64,000 nt of DNA from Neobacillus piezotolerans (lineage in GTDB: Bacteria; Bacillota; Bacilli; Bacillales; Cytobacillaceae): positions 18,303-82,302 of the forward strand of contig NZ_QNQT01000013.1 in the NCBI RefSeq assembly GCF_003362805.1, in the 5' to 3' direction. Positions 33,865 to 44,198 of the stretch are shown here, piece after piece. Under the pieces are notes generated by a model that was given only the letters and a program-made list of their open reading frames with translations, was not told the origin of the DNA and made no database searches. The first letter of the stretch is position 1; each line of letters starts with the position of its first letter. A program made the translations under genes and the position numbers.

Positions 33865-35757
33865 TTGGATCTGACATCCATAAAAGATCCATCCTTTCTT
33901 AAAGGGATGACAAACCAGCAACTTGAAAAGTTAAGCAAGGATATCCGCCGGTTTCTAATCGAGAAACTATCGGTTACGGGTGGGCATATCGGCCCTAACC
34001 TGGGGGTGGTGGAATTAACAATCGCCCTTCATAAAGCGTTCAACAGCCCGAAGGATAAAATCATATGGGATGTCGGACATCAGTCCTATGTCCATAAAAT
34101 CCTCACTGGCCGGGCGTGTGAATTTGACACCTTAAGGCAATTTAAAGGGCTTTGCGGTTTTCCAAAACGTTCCGAAAGCGAGCATGATGTATGGGAAACC
34201 GGCCATAGTTCCACGTCGCTTTCGGCAGCGATGGGGATGGCTATCGCGCGAGACCTGAAAAAAGAAAAAAGCTATATCCTTCCGGTAATTGGTGATGGCG
34301 CGTTAACGGGAGGCATGGCCCTTGAGGCGCTGAATCATATTGGCCATGAAAAGAAAAATATGATCGTTATCCTGAATGACAATGAAATGTCCATTGCCCC
34401 AAACGTAGGGGCGCTTCACAATGTTCTTGGAAGGCTAAGGACTTCCGGGAAGTATAACGGGGTAAAAGACGAACTCGAGCTTCTTCTAAAGAAGATTCCA
34501 GCAGTGGGCGGCGTGCTTGCGGCGACTGCCGAAAGAGTAAAAGACAGCCTGAAGTATATGCTTGTTTCGGGCATGTTTTTTGAGGAATTGGGTTTTACCT
34601 ATCTTGGACCGGTGGATGGCCATAATTTTGAAGATTTATTTGAAAATATCGCCTTTGCCAAGAAAACCGAAGGGCCAGTCATAATACATGTAATTACAAA
34701 AAAGGGGAAGGGCTACCATCCAGCGGAATCGGATAAAATCGGTACATGGCACGGTACTGGGCCTTATAAAACTGAAACCGGCGATTTCGTCAAGCCATCC
34801 TTTTCTCCTCCATCATGGAGCGGGCTTGTCAGCGAAACAGTCCGCAAAATCGCCAGGACCGATAATCGGGTCGTGGCTATCACCCCTGCTATGCCTGTCG
34901 GATCAAAGCTGGAAGGGTTCGCCAAGGAATTCCCTGACAGGATGTTTGACGTCGGAATTGCAGAACAGCACGCGGCAACAGTCGCTGCTGGGCTGGCTTC
35001 ACAGAATATGAAGCCTTTTCTCGCTATTTATTCCACCTTCCTGCAGCGGGCCTATGATCAGGTTGTCCACGATATTTGCAGGCAAAATCTGAATGTGTTC
35101 ATCGGTATAGACCGGGCTGGGCTGGTAGGCGCAGATGGGGAAACCCATCAAGGCGTATTCGATATCGCCTTTCTCCGCCACGTCCCGAACCTTGTGCTCA
35201 TGATGCCAAAGGATGAAAACGAAGGCCAGCATATGGTTTACACCGCGTTATCTTATGACGATGGGCCAATCGCCATGAGATTTCCGCGCGGCAATGGAAT
35301 CGGGGTCCAAATGGATGATTCATTCAAGGCCATTCCAATAGGAACTTGGGAAGTATTGAAGGACGGCCGCGATGCCGCCATTCTCACTTTCGGCACGACA
35401 ATTCCAATGGCAATGGAAGCCGCAGCCGAAATGGAAAATAAGGGCATTTCCGTTAAGGTGGTAAATGCCAGATTCATTAAGCCGCTCGATGAGGAAATGC
35501 TTGCAGGTATCCTTGAGGATGGCATGCCGATCCTTACAATTGAGGAAGCCGTCCTGCAAGGGGGATTCGGCAGCAGCGTCATCGAATTCGCGCATGACCA
35601 TGGATATTTTAAAAATGTTATTGACCGGATGGGGATTCCGGATAAATTCATCGAGCATGGCAGCGTCGACAAGCTGCTTGATGAAATCGGCTTTACAGTC
35701 GATTCAGCCATCAGCCGCCTGTCAATACTTGCGGCGAAGAAGCAGCAGAGGGCGTAG
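33865..35757 (+). CDS. dxs: 1-deoxy-D-xylulose-5-phosphate synthase
   Basis: First step of the MEP isoprenoid pathway: thiamine-diphosphate-dependent condensation of pyruvate and glyceraldehyde 3-phosphate. The TPP-binding stretch is [20 protein letters not shown] (about residue 144). [17 protein letters not shown] holds the catalytic Glu, and [18 protein letters not shown] is typical. Length is 630 residues. The start is TTG; the N-terminus ([11 protein letters not shown]) aligns with other Bacilli. Confidence 0.97.
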   Translation: MDLTSIKDPSFLKGMTNQQLEKLSKDIRRFLIEKLSVTGGHIGPNLGVVELTIALHKAFNSPKDKIIWDVGHQSYVHKILTGRACEFDTLRQFKGLCGFPKRSESEHDVWETGHSSTSLSAAMGMAIARDLKKEKSYILPVIGDGALTGGMALEALNHIGHEKKNMIVILNDNEMSIAPNVGALHNVLGRLRTSGKYNGVKDELELLLKKIPAVGGVLAATAERVKDSLKYMLVSGMFFEELGFTYLGPVDGHNFEDLFENIAFAKKTEGPVIIHVITKKGKGYHPAESDKIGTWHGTGPYKTETGDFVKPSFSPPSWSGLVSETVRKIARTDNRVVAITPAMPVGSKLEGFAKEFPDRMFDVGIAEQHAATVAAGLASQNMKPFLAIYSTFLQRAYDQVVHDICRQNLNVFIGIDRAGLVGADGETHQGVFDIAFLRHVPNLVLMMPKDENEGQHMVYTALSYDDGPIAMRFPRGNGIGVQMDDSFKAIPIGTWEVLKDGRDAAILTFGTTIPMAMEAAAEMENKGISVKVVNARFIKPLDEEMLAGILEDGMPILTIEEAVLQGGFGSSVIEFAHDHGYFKNVIDRMGIPDKFIEHGSVDKLLDEIGFTVDSAISRLSILAAKKQQRA

Positions 35758-35760
35758 AGC

Positions 35761-36606
35761 ATGAAAGCGAAAAAAGAACGGCTTGATGTCCTGCTTGTCG
35801 AAAGAGGACTTGCGGAGACACGCGAAAAAGCGAAGCGCGCTATTATGGCGGGCCTTGTGTATACAAACGAACAACGGCTTGATAAACCCGGTGAAAAAAT
35901 AAGCATCGATTCGCCGTTGGCCATCAAAGGGAACGTCCTTCCTTATGTAAGCAGGGGCGGGCTGAAGCTAGAAAAAGCCCTGCGGGTTTTCAATGTTGAT
36001 GTAACAGGCAAAACGATGCTGGATATCGGTTCTTCGACCGGAGGCTTCACGGATTGCGCGCTCCAGAATGGCGCCAAAATGTCCTATGCGCTGGATGTCG
36101 GCTATAATCAGCTTGCCTGGAAGCTCCGCCAGGATGAACGGGTTGTTGTGATGGAGCGGACGAATTTCCGCTACGTCACTCCCGCCGACCTTAAAGAAGG
36201 GATGCCTGATTTCGCGACCATCGATGTATCATTCATTTCCCTTTCCCTTATCCTGCCGGTGCTAGCGACATTGCTGGTACCATCAAGTGATGTGATTGCG
36301 CTTGTAAAACCCCAATTCGAGGCCGGGCGGGACCAGGTGGGGAAAAAGGGGATTGTACGGGATGAAAAGGTCCATATCGCGGTGCTCGATAAAACAATCC
36401 GGCTTGCCCTGGATTCGGGTTTCAATGCGGCCAGCCTTTCATGGTCCCCGATTACAGGAGGAGACGGAAATATCGAATTTCTCCTCCACCTAAGATGGGA
36501 AGGGGAAGGTATGGGAGGAAAAAACCTTCTTGCCGTCACTCCGGAAGAAGTCGTCAAAGCGGCCCACGCTGACCTGAAAACTAAACACAGGGAAGAAGAA
36601 GGATAG
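35761..36606 (+). CDS. yqxC: TlyA-type S4/FtsJ rRNA methyltransferase YqxC
   Basis: Two-domain protein: an N-terminal S4 RNA-binding domain (residues 4-65, RLDVLLVERGLAETREKAKRAI) and a FtsJ-like methyltransferase domain with the SAM motif LDIGSSTGGFTDCAL. This matches TlyA, a 2'-O-methyltransferase of ribosomal RNA; target sites here are inferred. Length is 281 residues. It starts three bases after dxs. Confidence 0.93.
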   Translation: MKAKKERLDVLLVERGLAETREKAKRAIMAGLVYTNEQRLDKPGEKISIDSPLAIKGNVLPYVSRGGLKLEKALRVFNVDVTGKTMLDIGSSTGGFTDCALQNGAKMSYALDVGYNQLAWKLRQDERVVVMERTNFRYVTPADLKEGMPDFATIDVSFISLSLILPVLATLLVPSSDVIALVKPQFEAGRDQVGKKGIVRDEKVHIAVLDKTIRLALDSGFNAASLSWSPITGGDGNIEFLLHLRWEGEGMGGKNLLAVTPEEVVKAAHADLKTKHREEEG

Positions 36607-36628
36607 GCAATCGCTTATCCTTTTCTTT
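36600..36628 (+). terminator. Terminator after yqxC
   Basis: GGATAGGC and GCTTATCC form the stem, followed by TTTTCTTTTC. It overlaps the stop codon. Confidence 0.75.
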
Positions 36629-36761
36629 TCCTTTGCGGCAAGTTTACGTTTTTGGTAAAGAATCATTGTACAAGGAAGCTGAAATCGGCTAACATATGTG
36701 TAGAACCGACAATTTTTTTAAGATGACGCTTATGTTTTGATCGCCTAATGGAGTGATAAAA

Positions 36762-37211
36762 ATGAACAAAGGCCAACGCCATATTAAAATCAGGGAAATC
36801 ATTGCAAATAATGATATCGAAACCCAGGATGAGCTTGTTGATGAACTGAAAAGCCAAGGGGTGAACGTTACCCAGGCAACCGTTTCCCGGGATATTAAAG
36901 AACTCCATCTTGTCAAGGTGCCTCTGTTGGATGGTAGGTATAAATACAGCCTTCCCGCCGATCAGCGCTTCAATCCGCTCCAAAAATTGAAACGCGCCCT
37001 CATGGATGCGTTCGTTAGGATTGATTCGGCCGGCCATTTGCTCGTCATGAAAACACTTCCGGGAAATGCGATGTCGATAGGTGTTCTGATTGATAATCTC
37101 GATTGGGACGATATTCTCGGGACAATCTGCGGAGATGATACAATTTTAATCATTTGCAGGACCCCCGAAGATACCGATATCATTACAGACAGGTTCCTTG
37201 AAATGCTTTAG
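36762..37211 (+). CDS. ahrC: Arginine-responsive regulator AhrC/ArgR
   Basis: Hexameric repressor/activator of arginine metabolism. The N-terminal winged helix (residues 1-70, [20 protein letters not shown] and [18 protein letters not shown]) binds ARG boxes. The C-terminal domain ([18 protein letters not shown]) binds arginine. Length is 149 residues. The ATG at 36762 is preceded by GGAGTG. The gene pair ahrC-recN is conserved. A likely target, the artP promoter, lies in this window. Confidence 0.97.
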   Translation: MNKGQRHIKIREIIANNDIETQDELVDELKSQGVNVTQATVSRDIKELHLVKVPLLDGRYKYSLPADQRFNPLQKLKRALMDAFVRIDSAGHLLVMKTLPGNAMSIGVLIDNLDWDDILGTICGDDTILIICRTPEDTDIITDRFLEML

Positions 37212-37226
37212 GTGGGGGAATGCTAC

Positions 37227-38915
37227 TTGTTAACGGAACTATCCATAAAGAATTTTGCGATTATCGAGGCCCTTTCAGTTTCTTTCTCAAAGGGCCTGAC
37301 TGTTTTGACCGGGGAAACCGGCGCTGGGAAATCGATTATCATTGATGCGATCCATCTACTTGTTGGCGGCAGGGGTTCGTCGGAATTTGTCCGCCACGGA
37401 GAGGATAAAGCGGAGATTGAAGGGCTGTTCCTTCTCGATGACACAAAACACCCATGTTTTTCGAAAACGGCCGAGTATGGTATTGATATGGAAGATTCGA
37501 TGGTCGTCCTGCGGCGGGATATTAACCAGAACGGGAAAAGTGTGTGCAGGGTTAATGGGAAGCTTGTAACATTATCTGTTTTAAGGGAAATTGGAGGGAC
37601 CCTCGTCGACATACATGGGCAGCATGAACACCAGGAACTTATGAATGAAGCCCTTCACTTGTCATTGCTCGACCAATTCGGCAATAATGGCATCCAGCAT
37701 GTCCTCAAATCATACCAGCGTGTTTTCGGGGAATATGAGGAAACGATAGGCAAACTCCGCAGGCTCAGTGAAAATGAGCAGCAAATGGCCCATAGGCTGG
37801 ATTTGATTCAATTCCAATACGAGGAAATCAGCAACGCAAACCTTAAAAAGGCTGAAGACGAAGAACTGGCTGAAGAGAAACAGAGGCTCGTCAATTTCGA
37901 AAAAATATTCGAATCTGTCCAATCAAGTTATAACGCGCTTAAGGGAGACTCCCGCGCGCTCGACTGGGCAGGCGAGGCAATGGGTATGCTTGAAGGCGCC
38001 GCAGCCCTTGACCCGGACTACAAAGAAACGTTCGAAGCGATATCGAACAGCTATTACATGCTGGAAGATGCCGCATCAAATCTCCGAAACAAATTGGATA
38101 TCCTTGAATATGACCCGGAAAGACTGAATGAAATCGAGGCCCGGCTGACAGAAATCAATCAATTGAAGCGGAAATATGGGAAAACCATCCCTGAAATCCT
38201 CTTATATGCGGAAAAAATACATGCTGAAATTGATGCGCTCCAAAATAAAGAAACCCATATCGGGAATCTTGAAAAGCAACTTTCCGAATTTAAAAAACAG
38301 CTTTCAAAAGAGGCTTCCGAATTAACATCTGTTAGGAAAAAGTGGGCCGAAAAACTGGAAAAACTGATCCATAAGGAATTGAAGGACCTATACATGGCCA
38401 AAACTGTATTTGAAATCCGTTTCTTAGAGGAAGGTCCACATTATACGAGGATGGGCGCGGACAAAGTGGAATTTTTCATTTCGACAAACCCGGGCGAGCC
38501 GTTAAAACCGCTTTCCAAGGTTGCGTCCGGCGGTGAATTGTCGCGTATTATGCTTGCCCTTAAGAGCATTTTCTCGAAACATCAGGGAGTGACTTCAATT
38601 ATATTCGATGAGGTTGATACTGGTGTAAGCGGAAGGGTGGCCCAGGCAATAGCTGAAAAAATCTCCCGTGTCGCAGCCGGCTCGCAGGTTCTCTGCATCT
38701 CCCACCTTCCGCAGGTGGCGGCGATGGCGGATACCCATCTGCTCATTTCGAAGGTAACAAAAGGCGGAAGGACGAAAACAACCGTCGTCCCTTTGAACGA
38801 AGTGGAAAAAGTTGCAGAGATTGGCCGGATGATATCAGGGGTCGAAATAACCGATTTAACGAAGGAACATGCGAAAGAGTTGCTGGTTCTCGCCGCGAAA
38901 ATCAAAAATACATGA
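37227..38915 (+). CDS. recN: DNA repair protein RecN
   Basis: SMC-like ATPase acting early in double-strand-break repair. Walker A is GETGAGKS (about residue 30). A long coiled coil lies in the middle (about 160-370). The ABC signature region is ASGGELSRIMLALKS, with Walker B IIFDEVDTGVSG. The start is TTG at 37227, eight bases after GGTGGGGG, matching the family N-terminus (LLTELSIKNFAII). Length is 562 residues. Confidence 0.96.
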   Translation: MLTELSIKNFAIIEALSVSFSKGLTVLTGETGAGKSIIIDAIHLLVGGRGSSEFVRHGEDKAEIEGLFLLDDTKHPCFSKTAEYGIDMEDSMVVLRRDINQNGKSVCRVNGKLVTLSVLREIGGTLVDIHGQHEHQELMNEALHLSLLDQFGNNGIQHVLKSYQRVFGEYEETIGKLRRLSENEQQMAHRLDLIQFQYEEISNANLKKAEDEELAEEKQRLVNFEKIFESVQSSYNALKGDSRALDWAGEAMGMLEGAAALDPDYKETFEAISNSYYMLEDAASNLRNKLDILEYDPERLNEIEARLTEINQLKRKYGKTIPEILLYAEKIHAEIDALQNKETHIGNLEKQLSEFKKQLSKEASELTSVRKKWAEKLEKLIHKELKDLYMAKTVFEIRFLEEGPHYTRMGADKVEFFISTNPGEPLKPLSKVASGGELSRIMLALKSIFSKHQGVTSIIFDEVDTGVSGRVAQAIAEKISRVAAGSQVLCISHLPQVAAMADTHLLISKVTKGGRTKTTVVPLNEVEKVAEIGRMISGVEITDLTKEHAKELLVLAAKIKNT

Positions 38916-38916
38916 A

Positions 38917-38947
38917 ATGCTATCCAGTATGGGTAGCTTTTTTATTT
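38917..38947 (+). terminator. Terminator after recN
   Basis: GCTATCC and GGGTAGC form the stem, followed by TTTTTTTATTT. Confidence 0.8.
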
Positions 38948-39038
38948 GCCTGTGGGTTATAAATGCTTCGCAACCCGGCAAAATTATAACTGTAGCCATT
39001 TTTACAGGACAGCAACCGAAGCGAGGAGAGTGAGGTAT

Positions 39039-40328
39039 TTGAATAAAAAAATGCTGAGAAAAATAATCGGTGGAATTCTCCTTGTTTCAATCATCGCTTT
39101 AGCAAGCTGGAAGCCATTTCAGATGTATTTAGAAATTCCAAGGCAAATTACCGTTTTCCAGGGTGAGAAGGTTTCTTTTGGAAAGGCTTCCGCCGTGTTC
39201 GCTGCAGTGGCGGCGAGCCCTGAAACGATTGTGCTTAATCAGACCGATCACCTTGTCTCCGTGTCGGCAAAGGAATCGGGAAAAAGTGAAGTAATCCTCG
39301 ACCTGGCGGGTTTTCCAATTAAAAAGGTCGATGTGAATGTTTTGAAAGGGTTCAGGGTTTATCCAGGAGGGCAGTCAATTGGAGTTAAATTAAATACAGT
39401 TGGCGTCCTAGTGGTCGGCCATCATCAAGTTGAGACAGAAAAAGGCAGAAAATCTCCTGGAGAATTGTCAGGGATAAAAGTTGGCGATATCATTACTGAA
39501 ATTAACGGGCAGAAAATTGAAAAAATGTCCGATGTCTCTCCTTTCGTCCAGGAGGCGGGGAAGAACGGAAAGCCCTTGAACATCCTGATTTCCAGGGAAA
39601 AGGGAAAGTTTAAGGCCGAACTCTTGCCTCTTAGGGAAAAAGGGGCATCCAATTATAAACTTGGGCTTTACATCCGAGACTCAGCTGCCGGAATTGGTAC
39701 AATGACGTTCTATCATCCAGATTCAAAAAAATACGGGGCGCTTGGCCATGTCATATCAGATATGGATACGAAAAAGCCGATTGTCGTTGAGGACGGGCAG
39801 ATTGTCAGGTCAACTGTAACAGCCATTGAAAAAGGAAGCAACGGCAATCCAGGCGAAAAACTTGCAAGATTTTCAGACGACAAAGAAATAATTGGAAATA
39901 TAAACAAAAACAGCCCATTTGGCATATTTGGGAAGTTAAACCGTGATATCGAAAACGACATTTTGGATAAACCGCTTCCTATCGCATTATCCCATCAGGT
40001 CAAAGAAGGACCTGCCAAAATCTTGACGGTCGTGGATAACGATAAAGTGGAGATGTTCAATATTGAAATCGTCAGCACAATCCCGCAGAAGTTCCCGGCT
40101 ACAAAGGGGATGGTCATTAAAGTGACGGATCCAAGACTCTTGGCTAAAACAGGTGGAATTGTCCAAGGGATGAGCGGAAGCCCAATCATCCAGTCTGGGA
40201 AGATCGTCGGGGCAGTCACCCATGTATTTGTAAACGACCCGACATCGGGCTATGGCGTCCATATTGAATGGATGCTAACGGAAGCGGGAATTGATATATA
40301 TCAAAAGCCGGAATCAAAAGCAAGCTGA
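39039..40328 (+). CDS. spoIVB: SpoIVB serine peptidase (sigma-K checkpoint)
   Basis: Forespore-secreted S55 serine peptidase that cleaves SpoIVFA and so triggers pro-sigma-K processing. It has an N-terminal membrane segment (about residues 8-24), a PDZ domain (about 110-190, with [14 protein letters not shown] and [16 protein letters not shown]) and the peptidase domain with the catalytic Ser in GMSGSPII and the C-terminal [10 protein letters not shown]. The start is TTG at 39039, eight bases after GAGGAGAG; an ATG at 39051 is possible. Length is about 429 residues. Confidence 0.95.
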   Translation: MNKKMLRKIIGGILLVSIIALASWKPFQMYLEIPRQITVFQGEKVSFGKASAVFAAVAASPETIVLNQTDHLVSVSAKESGKSEVILDLAGFPIKKVDVNVLKGFRVYPGGQSIGVKLNTVGVLVVGHHQVETEKGRKSPGELSGIKVGDIITEINGQKIEKMSDVSPFVQEAGKNGKPLNILISREKGKFKAELLPLREKGASNYKLGLYIRDSAAGIGTMTFYHPDSKKYGALGHVISDMDTKKPIVVEDGQIVRSTVTAIEKGSNGNPGEKLARFSDDKEIIGNINKNSPFGIFGKLNRDIENDILDKPLPIALSHQVKEGPAKILTVVDNDKVEMFNIEIVSTIPQKFPATKGMVIKVTDPRLLAKTGGIVQGMSGSPIIQSGKIVGAVTHVFVNDPTSGYGVHIEWMLTEAGIDIYQKPESKAS

Positions 40329-40349
40329 TATGGTTCCGGAACACAATCT

Positions 40350-40376
40350 GGCCCTTTTTAAGGGGCCTTTTTGTTT
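40350..40376 (+). terminator. Terminator after spoIVB
   Basis: GGCCCTTTTT/AAGGGGCC stem followed by TTTTTG. Confidence 0.75.
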
Positions 40377-40414
40377 AGGGTGAGCCTAACAGGATATACA
40401 ATAAATAAAGATTT

Positions 40415-40421
40415 TTCGACA
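40415..40421 (-). promoter_or_regulatory. 0A box upstream of spo0A
   Basis: TTCGACA reads TGTCGAA on the minus strand, an exact core Spo0A binding site. It lies about 200 bases before the spo0A start. Confidence 0.6.
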
Positions 40422-40516
40422 AGTTTGAAAAGAAACCCGAAAATGGTCGAAAAACGGAGAAAAATAAAGAAATTACCTTTTTTCGTGGGTTTTTTAAGAA
40501 AATTTTATTGGTTCGC

Positions 40517-40543
40517 AGGATTTCCTGTTGCATTGTCGAATTT
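40517..40543 (+). promoter_or_regulatory. Probable sigma-H promoter of spo0A with overlapping 0A box
   Basis: AGGATTT (40517-40523) and GTCGAATTT (40535-40543), 11 bases apart, fit the sigma-H consensus. TGTCGAA (40534-40540), an exact 0A box, overlaps the -10 element. In B. subtilis spo0A is likewise driven by sigma-H and autoregulated. Confidence 0.65.
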
Positions 40544-40612
40544 GTCATTTAGAATAGAAAATAGGTTATACCGAACATGAATCTTTTATGGAATCCAAGG
40601 AGGTAACTGGGA

Positions 40613-41401
40613 GTGAAAAAAATCAAAGTTTGTGTGGTGGATGATAATAGGGAATTGGTAGGTCTTCTAGATGAGTACATATCTTCTCAAGAAGACATGG
40701 AGGTCGCCGGGATTGCCCATAACGGCCAAGAGTGCCTTGAAATGCTTGAAGAAGTGAATCCCGATGTTCTTGTATTGGATATTATTATGCCCCATCTCGA
40801 CGGGCTTGCGGTTTTGGAAAGGATGCGCGAATCGAAAAACGGACCGATGCCGAATGTTATTATGCTGACCGCTTTTGGCCAGGAAGATGTTACGAAGAAA
40901 GCGGTTGAATTAGGGGCATCCTATTTTATCCTAAAGCCGTTTGATATGGAAATGTTAGGAAACCACATCCGTACCGTCAATGGAAAAACAAGTATAACGC
41001 GAAAAGGGCATACTTCCGGATTCCGAAGCAATTCCGACCAAAAGCCGAAAAACCTTGACGCCAGCATTACATCCATCATCCATGAAATCGGGGTCCCGGC
41101 CCATATTAAGGGGTACCTTTATCTCCGTGAGGCAATTTCCATGGTATACAATGATATTGAACTCCTTGGTTCCATCACAAAAGTCCTGTATCCGGATATT
41201 GCGAAAAAATACAACACGACCGCCAGCAGGGTGGAACGGGCCATCCGACATGCAATCGAAGTGGCCTGGAGCAGGGGAAACATCGATTCCATTTCGTCAT
41301 TGTTCGGTTATACGGTCAGCATGTCGAAAGCAAAGCCAACAAATTCGGAATTCATTGCGATGGTCGCTGACAAATTGCGCCTTGAGCACAAGGCTTCATA
41401 G
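40613..41401 (+). CDS. spo0A: Sporulation master regulator Spo0A
   Basis: Response regulator controlling entry into sporulation. The receiver domain (residues 1-125) has the acidic pair in VVDDN, the phosphoacceptor Asp in [11 protein letters not shown] and the Lys in FILKPF. After a linker, the C-terminal Spo0A DNA-binding domain (about 145-262) contains [16 protein letters not shown] and [17 protein letters not shown]. Length is 262 residues. The start is GTG with AAGGAGGTAA upstream. Gene order spoIVB-spo0A is conserved. Confidence 0.98.
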   Translation: MKKIKVCVVDDNRELVGLLDEYISSQEDMEVAGIAHNGQECLEMLEEVNPDVLVLDIIMPHLDGLAVLERMRESKNGPMPNVIMLTAFGQEDVTKKAVELGASYFILKPFDMEMLGNHIRTVNGKTSITRKGHTSGFRSNSDQKPKNLDASITSIIHEIGVPAHIKGYLYLREAISMVYNDIELLGSITKVLYPDIAKKYNTTASRVERAIRHAIEVAWSRGNIDSISSLFGYTVSMSKAKPTNSEFIAMVADKLRLEHKAS

Positions 41402-41431
41402 CAAGGCACCGGCCTGATGGTATGTTTGTTC

Positions 41432-41465
41432 ATCCCTCTTCACAATTCGTGAAGGGGGATTTTTA
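41432..41465 (+). terminator. Terminator after spo0A
   Basis: ATCCCTCTTCAC and GTGAAGGGGGAT form a stem, followed by TTTTTAC. Confidence 0.85.
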
Positions 41466-41470
41466 CGAAA

Positions 41471-41506
41471 AAATAGGAAAGGGAGCTCCCTTTCCTATTT
41501 TTTTTT
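41471..41506. terminator. Palindromic bidirectional terminator spo0A/yqzF
   Basis: AATAGGAAAGGGAG and CTCCCTTTCCTATT form a perfect palindrome flanked by A and T runs. It overlaps the yqzF stop codon. Confidence 0.8.
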
Positions 41507-41730
41507 GAACCTTTCCTGAACCTTATTTCGTTTTCGATCCCGATAAAGGATAAACCCGGCAACGAATCCAAGCCCCAGGATAAATAAAATAAATCCTAAA
41601 AGAAATTGGAGCCACAGATGGGAAAACGGCGGCTGCAATCTCCCGAACACCATATCGCGCATTAGTTTTATTCCATAGGCTGCCAAAAACCCGGGAATAA
41701 GCATTACAACGAGGGCTGCTATACGCTTCA
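41495..41730 (-). CDS. yqzF: YqzF-like DUF2627 membrane protein
   Basis: 78-residue protein with two transmembrane helices (about 4-20 and 40-62) and a basic C-terminal tail (DRKRNKVQERFKKK). I place the start at the ATG in MKRIAALVVMLIPGF (41730), with GGGGAAGGAATG upstream on that strand. An earlier in-frame ATG at 41851 lacks a binding site. It lies between spo0A and bkdR, where B. subtilis has yqzF. Function unknown. Confidence 0.8.
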
Positions 41731-41915
41731 TGCCAACATTCCTTCCCCGCACTTCTATAAAATTGTGCCTCAGAAAAATCATAGTCCAAGAACCAGATTT
41801 GTCAAGAACCATGAGAAAAGCTACAATTATAATGAAAAAGGTTGCATGCACTTTTAACGAAACATGAAATTATTTGCCGGGAAAGCGGTAAACCATTCAT
41901 GAAGGGGGCATGGGG

Positions 41916-43976
41916 TTGCCAAATGCAATGATTATTGGTGCGGGCAAGGGCGGAACCGCCATCCTTAAAATGCTGAAGGAAGCGGAAGTGCTTGATGTCA
42001 AGGCTGTCATTGACAGGTACGAAGACGCTCCGGGAATTGTACTTGCGCAAGAGGCGGGGATTCCAACTGGAACTGATTGGAGAGCGTTCCTGGATAAAAA
42101 AATTGATATCATTTTCGAGGTTACGGGGAACCCGGAAGTTTTTCCGGAATTGAGGGAAGCGGCAGGCCGAGAGTCAATTCTTGTTCCGGGAAGCGTTGCT
42201 TTTTTAATTTCCACCTTGATGGAAGAAAAAGAAGACTTGATTGAGCGCCTTAAAAATGAATCGTATAAACATGATTTAATTTTTAACTCGACGGACGATG
42301 GAATGGTTGTCATTAATAGGGACGGGATTGTTACCCTTCTCAACAGGCGCGCGTCCGAAATGGTCAATTACACCCATAAAAAAGCAGCCGGGAAACATAT
42401 ATGGGAGGTTATTCCTTCGAGCAGGCTGCCCATCGTGATGGAAACCCGGAGGATAGAAGCAAACCAGGAGATGGTCCTCGAAAACGGCGTGAAAATTATT
42501 ACAACGAGAATTCCGATTATAGATGGAAGCGGAGTGCTGATCGGGGCTTTTGCTGTATTCAAAGATATTTCGGAAGTTGTCCGCCTTGCTGAGGAAATTA
42601 CGAATTTAAAGGAAATTCAGACGATGCTTGAAGCGATTATCCAATCCAGCGATGACGCGATATCGGTTGTCGATGAAGAAGGGCGTGGAATTCTTGTAAA
42701 CCCCGCATATAACCGGATAACGGGCCTAAGCAGGGAACAGGTAATCGGCCAGCCGGCCACAGCCGATATTTCCGAAGGGGAAAGCATGCATATGAGGGTG
42801 TTGACAACCCGAAGACCAGTGCGCGGTGTCCCGATGCGTGTTGGTCCGAATAAAAAGGAAGTCATTGTAAATGTGGCACCTATCATTGTTGAGGGAAAGC
42901 TAAAGGGGAGCGTTGGCGTTATCCATGATATGTCCGAGATCAAATCCTTGAACAGGGAATTAACGAGGGCCCGTCAAATTATCCGGACGCTCGAAGCAAA
43001 ATATTCCTTTGAGGATATTATCGGGCAATCCGAAGAGATGCTCCTTGCAATTGAACAGGCCAAACTTGCCGCTAAAACGCCGGCAACCGTCCTGCTGAGG
43101 GGGGAATCCGGCACAGGAAAAGAATTATTCGCCCACGCCATCCACAATGCGAGCGACCGGCGCTTCAATAAGTTTGTGAGGGTCAATTGCGCCGCCTTGT
43201 CGGAAACCCTTTTGGAAAGCGAACTGTTTGGTTATGAAGAAGGGGCTTTTTCCGGGGCGAAAAGGGGCGGGAAACGAGGGCTGTTCGAAGAGGCAAACAA
43301 CGGAAGCATTTTTCTTGATGAGATTGGCGAACTGTCCGTGAATACGCAGGCCAAGCTGCTGCGTGTCCTGCAGGAAAGGGAAATTATACGGGTTGGCGGG
43401 ACAAAGCCGGTGCCAATCAATGTTAGAATTATCGCCGCCACGAATGTCAATCTGGAAAAAGGGATTGCGTCAGGTACTTTCCGGGAGGATCTATACTACA
43501 GAATCAACCGGCTGCCTATCCATATTCCCCCTTTAAGGAATCGAAAAGAAGAAATACCGCTTTTGTGTGAAAGGCTGATCCAAAAAATCAACCAGGATTA
43601 TGGAAGAAATGTGGAAGGGGTAACAGATGCCGCGATTCTTCGCCTACAGGAATACGGCTGGCCTGGAAATGTCCGGGAGCTCGAAAATATCCTTGGCAGG
43701 GCGATTATTTATATGGGATACAATGAAACGATTATAGAAGGAAAACATCTGCCCGAGCTGAAAAACAAGGAAGCAGTGCGCCAGGAATGCATTGGGGTTC
43801 CTGAAGATGAAATTGAATCATCATCCCTTGCAGACCTGATGGATCGTTATGAAGCGGAAATTATTATCCGGACGATGGAACGGACAAAAGGGAATAAAAC
43901 GAAAGCCGCAAAGCTGCTTGGACTGTCGATCAGAAATTTGTATTATAAGCTTGAAAAATACAAACTTGAAAATTAA
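41916..43976 (+). CDS. bkdR: Sigma-54-dependent activator BkdR
   Basis: Enhancer-binding activator of the downstream bkd operon. An N-terminal Rossmann-like domain ([15 protein letters not shown], residues 5-90) probably senses a metabolite or nucleotide. Two PAS domains (about 110-215 and 230-340) come next. The AAA+ domain has Walker A GESGTGKE and the sigma-54 contact loop GAFSGA at 443-448. A Fis-type helix-turn-helix ends the protein ([19 protein letters not shown]). I choose the TTG at 41916, eight bases after AGGGGG, over the ATG at 41910, which is too close to it. Length about 686 residues. Confidence 0.94.
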   Translation: MPNAMIIGAGKGGTAILKMLKEAEVLDVKAVIDRYEDAPGIVLAQEAGIPTGTDWRAFLDKKIDIIFEVTGNPEVFPELREAAGRESILVPGSVAFLISTLMEEKEDLIERLKNESYKHDLIFNSTDDGMVVINRDGIVTLLNRRASEMVNYTHKKAAGKHIWEVIPSSRLPIVMETRRIEANQEMVLENGVKIITTRIPIIDGSGVLIGAFAVFKDISEVVRLAEEITNLKEIQTMLEAIIQSSDDAISVVDEEGRGILVNPAYNRITGLSREQVIGQPATADISEGESMHMRVLTTRRPVRGVPMRVGPNKKEVIVNVAPIIVEGKLKGSVGVIHDMSEIKSLNRELTRARQIIRTLEAKYSFEDIIGQSEEMLLAIEQAKLAAKTPATVLLRGESGTGKELFAHAIHNASDRRFNKFVRVNCAALSETLLESELFGYEEGAFSGAKRGGKRGLFEEANNGSIFLDEIGELSVNTQAKLLRVLQEREIIRVGGTKPVPINVRIIAATNVNLEKGIASGTFREDLYYRINRLPIHIPPLRNRKEEIPLLCERLIQKINQDYGRNVEGVTDAAILRLQEYGWPGNVRELENILGRAIIYMGYNETIIEGKHLPELKNKEAVRQECIGVPEDEIESSSLADLMDRYEAEIIIRTMERTKGNKTKAAKLLGLSIRNLYYKLEKYKLEN

Positions 43977-43978
43977 AG

Positions 43979-44045
43979 CATGCAATAATTTGCATGCACT
44001 GCACTTTTTTGCAAGGAAAACTGGCATGTAGAGCAGTGCGGTTAT
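43979..44045. promoter_or_regulatory. Inverted repeats upstream of ptb, candidate BkdR enhancer or terminator
   Basis: GCATGCAA/TTTGCATGC forms a palindrome at 43979-43997. A second pair, GCACTGC near 43996 and GCAGTGC near 44034, follows with a T6 run between. They lie about 95-150 bases before the sigma-54 promoter, the usual range for activator sites. One hairpin could instead terminate bkdR. Confidence 0.45.
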
Positions 44046-44132
44046 TTCGGGGAATATTTTAGCCAACTGATATTCTCTTTTTTAACGGCATCGTATAAGA
44101 TTTTCGTGCTTCTATTGTGGTAAGCTACAATT

Positions 44133-44148
44133 TGGCATGGAACTTGCA
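44133..44148 (+). promoter_or_regulatory. Sigma-54 promoter of the bkd operon
   Basis: TGGCATG (44133-44139) and TTGCA (44144-44148) give the invariant GG and GC of -24/-12 promoters with correct spacing. It lies 51 bases before ptb and downstream of the gene for its presumed activator. Confidence 0.9.
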
Positions 44149-44198
44149 TGTTAGGATAACGGGAATGAGTTACCCATTAAAGGGGATGATTGCACATA

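Noticed and set aside
35253..35927. 224-codon minus-strand frame
   Set aside because: It is antisense to the end of dxs and the start of yqxC, both well supported.
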